Positions 1 to 6,042 are shown, counted from the stretch's first letter. The stretch: 7,304 bases of DNA from Candidatus Hydrogenedentota bacterium (GCA_003695005.1 RFJE01000054.1:1-7304), one strand, 5' to 3'. Program-made: numbers and translations. The notes: a model not told the origin generated them from the letters alone.

Positions 1-1365
1 ATTTGGTGGAATGAAGGCAATAAGCCAATTTCGCCAGAAAAAGCAGATCGACTTTTTCATAAAATACGATCTCATTTATCTAAAAAGGATTTATATGTAA
101 AAGATGCTTTTGCTGGAGCAGAGAAAAAATCTCGCTTATCTCTTCGTGTCATTACCGAAACAGCATGGCACTCTGCTTTTGCAGATAATATGTTTATTCA
201 ACCGACGCCAGAAGAATTGCATAATTTTTCGCCCGAAATTGTCATTTATCATGCACCTACGTTTTTCGCAGATCCTGAAGTCGATGGAACACGGAGCCAG
301 ACATTTGTCATTTTAGATTTAGTAAAAAAAAGAATTTTAATCGGTGGAACCGGCTATGCCGGCGAAATTAAAAAGTCTATTTTTACGACTATGAACTACC
401 TTTTACCGAAAAAAGGCATTATGAGTATGCACTGTTCTGCCAATGTAGGTAAAGCAGGAGATACCGCTATTTTCTTTGGTTTATCCGGAACAGGTAAAAC
501 CACATTATCGTCGGAAAAAGACAGAGCTTTAATTGGGGACGATGAGCATGGCTGGTCCGACGAAGGAGTGTTTAACATCGAAGGTGGTTGCTATGCAAAA
601 ATGATTCGCCTGTCGAAAGAAGCTGAACCCGAGATTTATGCTACCACACAAAAATTTGGCACTATTTTAGAAAACGTAATTTATGACGAAGCAACTCGCC
701 GCATTGATTTTGATTCCGACGCAATTACAGAAAATACACGAGGATCTTATCCTTTAACTCATTTAGACAATATTGTTCCGGAAAATAAAGGCCCGCACCC
801 GAAAAATATCATCATGTTAACGGCAGATGCATTTGGAGTACTGCCCCCCATTAGTAAGCTTACACCGGAACAGGCAATGTATCATTTTATTTCAGGCTAT
901 ACGGCGAAAGTTGCAGGCACCGAGGCGGGCATTGTAGAGCCAGTCGCAACCTTCTCGGCTTGTTTTGGAGCACCATTTATGCCCCTTCATCCTACAGTAT
1001 ATGCAAAAATGCTAGGAGAAAAAATTGCAAAGCATGGTGTGCATGTTTATTTAGTCAATACAGGTTGGACAGGAGGTCCCTATGGAGTGGGCTCTCGGAT
1101 GCCCATTCAGCAAACCCGAGCAATGATTCATGGGATACTGGATGGGTCTATTCGTGAAGGAGAGTGGATTCAAGATCCCCATTTTGGATTGACTGTACCG
1201 AAAAGCTGTCCTAATGTGGATTCCAATTTACTTTTGCCCGAAAATACCTGGAAAGATAAAGAAGCTTATAAACAAACAGCGGAAAAACTAAAAGCCATGT
1301 TTCGAGAAAACTTTAAGCAGTATGAAGATCAAGTGTCTGAGGAAATTGTAAAAGCTGGATTTTAA
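1..1365 (+). CDS. pckA: Phosphoenolpyruvate carboxykinase (ATP), 5'-truncated by window edge
   Basis: It catalyses the reversible ATP-dependent conversion of oxaloacetate to phosphoenolpyruvate plus CO2, the cytosolic entry step to gluconeogenesis. The frame is open from base 1, giving 454 residues; the family is usually about 530-540, so roughly 80 N-terminal residues lie outside. An internal ATG at 190 is not the start, because conserved family sequence (YVKDAFAGA, RVITETAWHSAF) precedes it. Visible landmarks in fragment numbering: the GEIKKS lysine near 125 and the MHCSAN histidine at 144 (Mn-binding region), the P-loop GLSGTGKT at 160-167, the kinase-2 motif LIGDDEHGW around 178-186, ENTRGSYPL with its substrate-binding Arg near 247, and NTGWTGGPYGVGSRM near 353-367. 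All key residues look intact. The P-loop and overall pattern are those of the ATP-type enzyme, not the GTP-type. Its TAA stop overlaps the rdgB ATG by one base, implying co-transcription and translational coupling. Confidence 0.98.
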   Translation: MWWNEGNKPISPEKADRLFHKIRSHLSKKDLYVKDAFAGAEKKSRLSLRVITETAWHSAFADNMFIQPTPEELHNFSPEIVIYHAPTFFADPEVDGTRSQTFVILDLVKKRILIGGTGYAGEIKKSIFTTMNYLLPKKGIMSMHCSANVGKAGDTAIFFGLSGTGKTTLSSEKDRALIGDDEHGWSDEGVFNIEGGCYAKMIRLSKEAEPEIYATTQKFGTILENVIYDEATRRIDFDSDAITENTRGSYPLTHLDNIVPENKGPHPKNIIMLTADAFGVLPPISKLTPEQAMYHFISGYTAKVAGTEAGIVEPVATFSACFGAPFMPLHPTVYAKMLGEKIAKHGVHVYLVNTGWTGGPYGVGSRMPIQQTRAMIHGILDGSIREGEWIQDPHFGLTVPKSCPNVDSNLLLPENTWKDKEAYKQTAEKLKAMFRENFKQYEDQVSEEIVKAGF

Positions 1366-1961
1366 TGGAGATTTATCTTGCCACAGAAAGTAAAGGCAAG
1401 TTAAAGGAGTACCAGGCAGCGTTTAAAAGTAATAAAAATGTAATTTTAAAAACGCTGTCTGATTTACCCCAAAAAATTAAAGATGCGTATAACCCCGCAG
1501 AGGTCGGACATACGTTTCTGGAAAATGCTTTTATCAAAGCACGTGCTCTTTATTCTTTGGTCCAAAAGCCAGTGATTGGCGAAGATGCTGGTCTCTGTGT
1601 CAATGCTTTAGACGGAAGGCCTGGTATTTATAGTGCTCGTTATGCCTCTACGGATGAGAGTCGGGTAAATAAATTACTACGGGAATTACGAGATCAAAAA
1701 GACCGAAGAGCTTATTTTATTTCCGTACTTTGTTACTTAGAAAAACCACAAATGCCTGTTTATTTTATTGGCAAAGTTTTTGGATTTATTTCCAATAAAC
1801 CACGGGGAACGTCCGGCTTCGGTTATGACCCTATTTTTATTCCAGAGGGGCATGAGAAAACTTTTGCCGAGTTAATGACTGAACAAAAAGAAAACTTAAG
1901 CCATAGGGGGAAGGCAATCCATTTATTAACCCGATTTTTACAGCAGCGATCTCATGCTTGA
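1365..1961 (+). CDS. rdgB: Non-canonical purine NTP pyrophosphatase (RdgB/HAM1 family)
   Basis: It hydrolyses dITP/ITP, XTP and related deaminated purine nucleotides to the monophosphate plus pyrophosphate, keeping them out of DNA and RNA; it is cytosolic. At 198 residues it has the normal family length. The start MEIYLATESKGK matches the typical N-terminal strand and the nucleotide-binding [ST]xxxxK loop (residues 6-12). Further motifs in order are FLENAFIKA (51-59), EDAGLCVNALDGRPGIYSARYA (73-94; D74 is the likely catalytic base and the usual DDSGL reads EDAGL here), FGYDP (152-156) and SHRGKA (179-184). The ATG sits in a TAATG overlap with the pckA stop, with only a weak GGA upstream, so translation is probably coupled to pckA. 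Functionally it is unrelated to PckA, so the pairing looks like shared transcription rather than a shared pathway. The stop codon overlaps a TTGACA sequence that may be the -35 element for the following tRNA. Confidence 0.96.
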   Translation: MEIYLATESKGKLKEYQAAFKSNKNVILKTLSDLPQKIKDAYNPAEVGHTFLENAFIKARALYSLVQKPVIGEDAGLCVNALDGRPGIYSARYASTDESRVNKLLRELRDQKDRRAYFISVLCYLEKPQMPVYFIGKVFGFISNKPRGTSGFGYDPIFIPEGHEKTFAELMTEQKENLSHRGKAIHLLTRFLQQRSHA

Positions 1962-1989
1962 CACCGTGACTCGATTTTGTGAGTAGGTT
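1958..1989 (+). promoter_or_regulatory. Weak candidate promoter for tRNA-Arg/rpoZ
   Basis: A perfect TTGACA at 1958-1963 overlaps the rdgB TGA stop (1959-1961). The best downstream hexamer is TAGGTT at 1984-1989, a poor -10 with a long 20-bp spacer. The position, 13 bases before the tRNA 5' end, is sensible, but only the -35 half is convincing. The tRNA could equally be transcribed by read-through from pckA-rdgB. Confidence 0.22.
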
Positions 1990-2002
1990 ACTTGCGAAAA
2001 AA

Positions 2003-2076
2003 GCGCCCATAGCTCAGTTGGATAGAGTGTCTGACTACGAATCAGGAGGTCCGAGGTTCGAATCCTCGTGGGCGCA
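2003..2076 (+). tRNA. tRNA-Arg, anticodon ACG
   Basis: A full cloverleaf can be folded by eye. The acceptor stem GCGCCCA (2003-2009) pairs with TGGGCGC (2069-2075). The D-arm is GCTC/GAGT with an AGTTGGATA loop. The anticodon stem TCTGA/TCAGG has loop CTACGAA, giving anticodon ACG. The T-arm CGAGG/CCTCG has the TTCGAAT loop. The discriminator is A2076. A34 is normally deaminated to inosine by TadA so that the tRNA reads CGU, CGC and CGA. CCA is not encoded (next bases AAG), so 3' maturation needs RNase Z-type cleavage and a CCA-adding enzyme. The rpoZ start codon lies only 19 nt downstream. Confidence 0.97.
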
Positions 2077-2084
2077 AAGCAAAA

Positions 2085-2091
2085 AAGGGAG
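2085..2091 (+). promoter_or_regulatory. Ribosome binding site deciding the rpoZ start
   Basis: AAGGGAG lies 4 nt before the ATG at 2096 and 8 nt after the tRNA-Arg discriminator. It supports the ATG at 2096 over any in-frame start further upstream, all of which would fall in or before the tRNA gene. Confidence 0.75.
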
Positions 2092-2095
2092 TTCC

Positions 2096-2320
2096 ATGAA
2101 AGAAATAGAGATTTCAAAAGTAATTCATTTAGCAGAAGGCAATAAATATGAAAAATCATGTGCTACATTTGATTTAGTCGATCATATTTATAAAGTGGAT
2201 ATGCCAAAAAGTCTTCGGGGACGAAAACCCGCAGTGCAAGCCATGACCTTACTTGCCGAAGGTATTATTAAATATGGCTATGAAGACAGCTCGGAAAAAT
2301 CAAGTTCCGAAGAAGAATAA
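2096..2320 (+). CDS. rpoZ: DNA-directed RNA polymerase omega-like subunit
   Basis: This 74-residue protein resembles the omega/Rpb6 family. Omega wraps the C-terminal tail of beta' and helps RNA polymerase assembly and stability. The core pattern is visible: NKYEKSCATFDLVDHIYK (residues 16-33) fits the omega helix beginning NRYELVLLAA..., and RKPAVQAMTLLAEGIIKYGY (43-62) fits the conserved KPVxxALxEIAxGKI helix. The connecting loop is short and the last ten or so residues are an acidic Ser/Glu tail (DSSEKSSSEEE). Identity to textbook omegas is low, so the call rests on pattern, size and a credible start (AAGGGAG at 2085-2091). A longer reading from 1979 would only translate the tRNA. It is probably co-transcribed with tRNA-Arg. 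The gene converges on mnmA, leaving 38 bases (2321-2358) with no recognisable terminator hairpin. Confidence 0.8.
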   Translation: MKEIEISKVIHLAEGNKYEKSCATFDLVDHIYKVDMPKSLRGRKPAVQAMTLLAEGIIKYGYEDSSEKSSSEEE

Positions 2321-2358
2321 AGAACGAGTTAAAGAAAGATAAAACATACAGAAAAAAT

Positions 2359-3453
2359 CTAAATTCGCTGGATCGTTCCGCCGGCGAGTAAAATGCCATT
2401 CTCATTATAGATGACTCCTGCTTGCCCTGAGGTAACCGCGCCGGCAAATTCAAGTAACTTTACATGAAATTCACTTCCATTATACTGATACACGCAACGC
2501 ACGGCGGGACTGTTATATCGGATTTGGATAAAAGCTTCGCCTTTACATTTGCTAGGGGGCAATGCTTGAAAAACAGGCTCCTTTAATATAAAGCGGCGAA
2601 CATCTAAATCTTTTTTCTCACCTACAATAACATCACCATTTTGTAAAATATCAATTACATATAATTTTTTACCAAGAGCAATTTTTAAGCCACGTCTTTG
2701 GCCAATGGTAAAATTCTCTTTGCCATCATGTTTGGCTAAAATGCGTCCCTCTATATCCCGAATAAAGCCAGGCTGAAATTTTACTCCTTGCTTTTGCAAA
2801 AAGACACGATAATTATTCTCCGGAATAAAGCAAATTTCTTGTGACTCGGGCTTCTTCGCAACGGGAAGCTGGTTTTTGTTGGCAATTTTTCTAACGTCTT
2901 CTTTTGTTATGTCAGCAAGCGGGAATAAAGTTTGGCTCAAGGCTTCCTGGTTTAAGCCATATAAATAATACGACTGGTCTTTTGCTTTATCCTTGGCCGG
3001 TGCAATGGCATAACGATTATGAACTTTAACTCGTCTAGCATAGTGTCCCGTAGCTACATAATCAAAACCTAAACTTTTTGCCTTCTCGTAAAAAATACCA
3101 AACTTTATTTCGGTATTGCATAAAACACAAGGATTCGGTGTCTGCGCCATGGTATATGCTTGAATAAAGGGCTGAATAACTTTTTTCTTAAAATCTTGTT
3201 CCATTTTAATCGCATAAAATGGAATTCCAATAGAACGGGCTACTCTTTCGGCATCTTTTAAATCTTCTGGCGAACAACAGGAAGTATGTCTTTTTTTCTC
3301 TCCCGTGTCACAGGATGCATCATACTCCCAAAACCGCATGTTCGCGCCAATAACATCATAACCTTGTTCTTTTAATAAAAGAGCTGCCACGGCAGAATCC
3401 ACTCCGCCGGACATGGCCACTAAAACTTTTTTGTTATGATCCGATTTCTCCAT
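2359..3453 (-). CDS. mnmA: tRNA-specific 2-thiouridylase MnmA
   Basis: It adenylates and then thiolates U34 at C2 in tRNA-Lys, -Glu and -Gln (s2U34), using persulfide sulfur relayed from a cysteine desulfurase; it is cytosolic. The 364 residues are the usual length. The N-terminal PP-loop ATPase motif SGGVDS is at 15-20. The two catalytic cysteines are C109 (TPNPCVLCN) and C208 (SQEICFIPE). TGHYAR (135-140) and GQRRGLKIALG (251-261) match the central tRNA-binding domain, and the C-terminal beta-barrel follows (IRYNSPA, SGQAGVIYN). An additional C48...C59-C60 group (CDTGEKKRHTSCCSPEDLKDAERVA) is typical of one MnmA subgroup. The ATG abuts the moeB stop (TAAATG) without a clear Shine-Dalgarno sequence, so translation is probably coupled. 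The nearby rhodanese-bearing sulfur enzyme is a candidate for sulfur-pathway linkage, but that is inference. The stop is TAG. Confidence 0.97.
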   Translation of the reverse strand: MEKSDHNKKVLVAMSGGVDSAVAALLLKEQGYDVIGANMRFWEYDASCDTGEKKRHTSCCSPEDLKDAERVARSIGIPFYAIKMEQDFKKKVIQPFIQAYTMAQTPNPCVLCNTEIKFGIFYEKAKSLGFDYVATGHYARRVKVHNRYAIAPAKDKAKDQSYYLYGLNQEALSQTLFPLADITKEDVRKIANKNQLPVAKKPESQEICFIPENNYRVFLQKQGVKFQPGFIRDIEGRILAKHDGKENFTIGQRRGLKIALGKKLYVIDILQNGDVIVGEKKDLDVRRFILKEPVFQALPPSKCKGEAFIQIRYNSPAVRCVYQYNGSEFHVKLLEFAGAVTSGQAGVIYNENGILLAGGTIQRI

Positions 3454-4602
3454 TTAATAACGAGGCATATCTTTATCGATATGCATCGCCCAGGCATCGA
3501 TACCACCTGCTAAATTCTTTAACTTTTTATAGCCGGCTTGCTTCATAAATTCAATCGCCCGCATCGACCGATTTCCGTGGTGGCATAAAACAACCACTTC
3601 TTCATCTAAAGGTACTTCGTTAATGCGGTTTGGTAACTCATCAAGGGGGATGAGTTTTGAATCTTCAAAGTGACAGATTTCATACTCCTGTGGCGTGCGC
3701 ACATCTAAAAGATAAGGTTTTTCTCCATCTTCCAACTTATCTTGTAAGTCAAAAACTGTCATTTGCACATCTTCGTCCATTAAAGATAAATCTTCGCCTT
3801 CTACATTCACGCCGCAAAATTGCTCATAATCGATAAGTTCTTTCACCGTTGGATGTTCTCCACAGACAGGACAATCCGGATTTTTCCGTATTTTGAGTTC
3901 GCGAAACTTCATTTTTAAAGCATCAAAAATAACTAAGCGACCAATTAAAGGTTCTCCAATCCCTGTAATGACTTTAATCGCTTCCGTAGCTTGCATTACT
4001 CCTACTACTCCGGGTAAAATCCCTAAAACTCCGCCTTCTGCACAAGAAGGAACCATTCCCGGCGGGGGTGGATCAGGATAAAGGCATCGGTAGCAAGGAC
4101 CTTCTTTTGCATTAAAAACAGTTACCTGACCGTCAAAACGGAAAATAGATCCGAACACATTTGTACGACCTGTAAGAACACATAAGTCATTTACTAAATA
4201 ACGAGTTGGGAAATTATCTGTGCCATCAATAATAACATCATACCCCTCGGCAATTTCCATTGCATTGTCCGATTTAAATGGAACTGTATATGTTTGTACT
4301 TTTACATTAGGATTCATGGCTTCAATACGTGCCTTGGCCACTTCCGCTTTTGGTTTACCGACATCCGCCGTTGTGTATAATACTTGCCGCTGTAAATTAG
4401 AAAAGTCTACAACATCAAAATCGACTATTCCTAGTTTGCCAACTCCGGCAGCAGCTAAATACTGCGCTAATGGGCAGCCTAATCCACCTGCGCCAATAAT
4501 TAAAACAGAAGCAGCTTTTAATTTCTTTTGAGCTGCCATGCCAAATTCCGGCATAATTAAATGCCGTGAATAACGTCGAATTTCTTCATGTGTTAATTCC
4601 AT
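3454..4602 (-). CDS. moeB: E1-like sulfur-carrier adenylyltransferase with C-terminal rhodanese domain (MoeB/ThiF/MoeZ type)
   Basis: Enzymes of this family adenylate the C-terminal Gly-Gly of a small ubiquitin-like carrier (MoaD, ThiS, TtuB or Urm1 type). The rhodanese domain then helps make the thiocarboxylate used for molybdopterin, thiamine or thio-tRNA synthesis. Counting from the chosen ATG (382 residues): the E1 domain covers about 1-250, with GAGGLG at 37-42, DFDVVDFSNLQRQ at 61-73, DGTDN at 126-130, a zinc site C170/C173 (CYRC) and C244/C247 (CPVC), and the conserved cysteine C187 (PSCAEGG). A linker follows, then a rhodanese domain at about 281-382 with LLDVRTPQEYEICH and the active loop CHHGNRS (C340). 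The MELTHEEIRRYSRHL start is the family's usual N-terminus. A TTG at 4635 would add 11 residues and overlap the queG stop as TTGA; neither start has a strong ribosome site. No carrier-protein or molybdopterin gene is visible, so the pathway is undetermined. Confidence 0.9.
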   Translation of the reverse strand: MELTHEEIRRYSRHLIMPEFGMAAQKKLKAASVLIIGAGGLGCPLAQYLAAAGVGKLGIVDFDVVDFSNLQRQVLYTTADVGKPKAEVAKARIEAMNPNVKVQTYTVPFKSDNAMEIAEGYDVIIDGTDNFPTRYLVNDLCVLTGRTNVFGSIFRFDGQVTVFNAKEGPCYRCLYPDPPPPGMVPSCAEGGVLGILPGVVGVMQATEAIKVITGIGEPLIGRLVIFDALKMKFRELKIRKNPDCPVCGEHPTVKELIDYEQFCGVNVEGEDLSLMDEDVQMTVFDLQDKLEDGEKPYLLDVRTPQEYEICHFEDSKLIPLDELPNRINEVPLDEEVVVLCHHGNRSMRAIEFMKQAGYKKLKNLAGGIDAWAMHIDKDMPRY

Positions 4603-4631
4603 ACGTCGGACTAAAAAGTTGAGACACGTAG

Positions 4632-5579
4632 TCAAGTATTGTACAACTTTTGAATATTCTCTTGCAGTTTTTTTAAGCCTGCTCGTTTTAATGCTGTGCC
4701 ATTTAAAATGCTTTCTTCAAACCGAGTAGGATTTGTCAATAACTGTTCAAATGGCAGAGCTGGATCAAACTCTTTCCAAGAAGATAAGACAGGCTCGTGA
4801 TTGTAAGGGCAAACTTGCTGACAAACGTCACAACCAAAGATCCACTTATGATTTTTAGACTGATCGGGATAAGATAACTGAGACAGCTTATCTTCAATGG
4901 TAATGGTGGAAATGCATAAGTTAATATCTAGTGTACCATCTCCTACAAGTGCGCCTGTAGGACAAGCATCTATGCAACGGGTACAGTCTTTGCAATAACG
5001 GTTTATATCATCCTGTGGCTTTCCTACGGCATTTTTTTTATACGAATTCGGTAATTTTTTTTGAAACAGTATCACTGTAATAAAAAAATAACTTCCACGA
5101 TGAGGATGAATTAACATGCCATTTTTGCCAATAAATCCTAAACCCGCTTGCCGTGCAAAATATCTTTCGGGAAACGGGGTTGAGTCTGTAATAATGCGAA
5201 AATGATCTTGGTTGCAGGATAAAAGGACTTTTTTAGCACGCTTTTTTAGTACACGGTGATAGTCTTTGCCATAGGCATACAAAGAAATTTTATATGGCAA
5301 TTTACTCTTTAGAGCTTTTGAGGAAGGGGTTATGTAAGGTGCAAGCAAAATGAAAGCGGAGGATGCTCCTTTGAGCATCCGCCATGGCTCCATTTTTAAT
5401 CGGTATTTTTGTAAATAATTTAAAATACCAAACTTTGCTTTGCGTAAAAAATCCTTGTAAAACTTACGAAATTCAATAGAGGGTCTTTCCAGACAAATCC
5501 AAGATCCTGCAAAAAAACCTTCCTTTATTAACGCGTTATGGATTTTCGCAAGCTCTTCTTCGCGGAAGGCCTTAGACAT
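4632..5579 (-). CDS. queG: Epoxyqueuosine reductase (QueG)
   Basis: It performs the last step of queuosine synthesis, reducing epoxyqueuosine to queuosine at position 34 of tRNA-Asp, -Asn, -His and -Tyr; it uses a cobalamin cofactor and two [4Fe-4S] clusters. At 315 residues it is at the short end of the family, because it lacks the C-terminal HEAT-like extension of longer homologues. Landmarks: YAYGKDYHRVLKKR (101-114); TDSTPFPERYFARQAGLGFIGKN (131-153), where D132 matches the catalytic Asp; the first cluster motif C196/C199/C202 followed by C206-P; then C222 and C250-x2-C253-x3-C257-P. All eight cluster cysteines are present. The ATG at 5579 follows AAAGGA at 5 nt. A longer in-frame reading starting at 5669 merely translates tRNA-Ser and is rejected. 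The gene begins 11 nt after tRNA-Ser and probably shares its transcript. The stop is TGA. Confidence 0.96.
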   Translation of the reverse strand: MSKAFREEELAKIHNALIKEGFFAGSWICLERPSIEFRKFYKDFLRKAKFGILNYLQKYRLKMEPWRMLKGASSAFILLAPYITPSSKALKSKLPYKISLYAYGKDYHRVLKKRAKKVLLSCNQDHFRIITDSTPFPERYFARQAGLGFIGKNGMLIHPHRGSYFFITVILFQKKLPNSYKKNAVGKPQDDINRYCKDCTRCIDACPTGALVGDGTLDINLCISTITIEDKLSQLSYPDQSKNHKWIFGCDVCQQVCPYNHEPVLSSWKEFDPALPFEQLLTNPTRFEESILNGTALKRAGLKKLQENIQKLYNT

Positions 5580-5584
5580 GTTTT

Positions 5585-5590
5585 TCCTTT
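5585..5590 (-). promoter_or_regulatory. Ribosome binding site of queG, abutting tRNA-Ser
   Basis: AAAGGA on the minus strand lies 5 nt from the ATG at 5579 and starts on the very first base after the tRNA-Ser discriminator (5591). It fixes the queG start and shows that the tRNA and the mRNA leader share a junction with no spare bases. Confidence 0.75.
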
Positions 5591-5675
5591 CGGAGAGAGG
5601 GGGATTCGAACCCCCGGTCCCTTGCGGGACACACGCTTTCCAAGCGTGCACATTCGACCACTCTGACATCTCTCC
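5591..5675 (-). tRNA. tRNA-Ser, anticodon GGA
   Basis: This is a class II tRNA of 85 nt. The acceptor stem GGAGAGA (5675-5669) pairs with TCTCTCC (5598-5592) and the discriminator is G5591, as expected for serine. The anticodon arm CACGC/GCGTG has loop TTGGAAA (anticodon GGA, reading UCC and UCU). The long variable arm contains TCCCGCAAGGGA, and the T-arm GGGGG/CCCCC has loop TTCGAAT. CCA is not encoded (next bases AAA). It heads the queG-moeB-mnmA unit on the same strand. Confidence 0.97.
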
Positions 5676-5790
5676 TTATTCTTTGGAACGCTTAATTCAA
5701 TTAAGAAAACAAATTCTTAGAATAAAACAGCTTGTAAAGTAAAATAGAAAAGGCTAGCTTGCGTAAGCGCTTAATTTTTCCCTATATTTA
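5676..5790. other. AT-rich intergenic stretch upstream of tRNA-Ser with small dyads
   Basis: This is where the minus-strand promoter of the tRNA-Ser/queG unit would be expected, but I find no convincing -35/-10 pair; the best is TTTACT with TAAGAA at 18 bp, which is weak. It holds three small perfect or near-perfect dyads: CTTAATTcAATTAAG (5691-5705), ATTCTtAGAAT (5713-5723) and TAAGCGCTTA (5764-5773). A 9-bp direct repeat CGCTTAATT occurs at 5689-5697 and 5768-5776. These could be protein-binding sites or chance AT-rich symmetry. No coding region is apparent. Confidence 0.4.
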
Positions 5791-5792
5791 GA

Positions 5793-5809
5793 AGGGGGGA
5801 CACCCCCCT
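5793..5809. repeat. Short G6/C6 hairpin
   Basis: AGGGGGG, a 3-nt loop ACA, then CCCCCCT form a perfect 7-bp stem. No U-run follows on either strand, so it is not a standard intrinsic terminator. It stands at the boundary between the AT-rich tRNA upstream region and the GC-rich palindromic island. A second small stem, TCCG/CGGA with loop AATCTG, follows at 5813-5826. Confidence 0.6.
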
Positions 5810-5839
5810 CGCTCCGAATCTGCGGACGCTCGGTCAGAA

Positions 5840-6033
5840 AATCTACATTTTATTGTATGGCTTCATTGCGAATTCTTCGATAGTGCGTTTTTTTCGTCCT
5901 CCATCCTGTTGGCCGTGCCCTCGCCGCGGGATTCTCCGCGACGTACATGGATGTACTAGTGCCGCGGGCGCACGGATGCGCAGGAGCGGCCTACCCCCCA
6001 AGCGGGTGAGCTCGAAAATAGTACAATCTACAT
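5840..6033. repeat. GC-rich palindromic island bracketed by a 9-bp direct repeat
   Basis: AATCTACAT occurs at 5840-5848 and again at 6025-6033, framing a 176-bp interior unlike its surroundings: 71 of the 100 bases at 5911-6010 are G or C, against AT-rich neighbours. Inside are CGCGG/CCGCG (5925-5940, loop GATTCT), GTACATGGATGTAC (5943-5956), GCGCACGGATGCGC (5968-5981), two copies of GCCGCGGG (5923-5930 and 5961-5968), and GGCCG (5911-5915) facing CGGCC (5986-5990). Open frames on both strands here are Arg/Pro-rich, overlap each other antisense and resemble no family I know, so I treat the island as non-coding. The direct repeat could be a target-site duplication around a small non-autonomous element, but there are no clear terminal inverted repeats, and chance is not excluded. 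Confidence 0.5.
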
Positions 6034-6042
6034 CAACTATAA

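Noticed and set aside
1979..2095. N-terminal extension of rpoZ through tRNA-Arg
   Set aside because: It translates the tRNA gene. The ATG at 2096 is preceded by AAGGGAG and gives a normal omega length.
2291..2310. Stem TCGGAA/TTCCGA at the end of rpoZ as a bidirectional terminator
   Set aside because: It has only 6 bp and an 8-nt loop, lies inside coding sequence, and no U-run follows on either strand.
5577..5669. N-terminal extension of queG starting at 5669
   Set aside because: The added 30 residues are a translation of tRNA-Ser. The ATG at 5579 has a good ribosome site and the expected family N-terminus.
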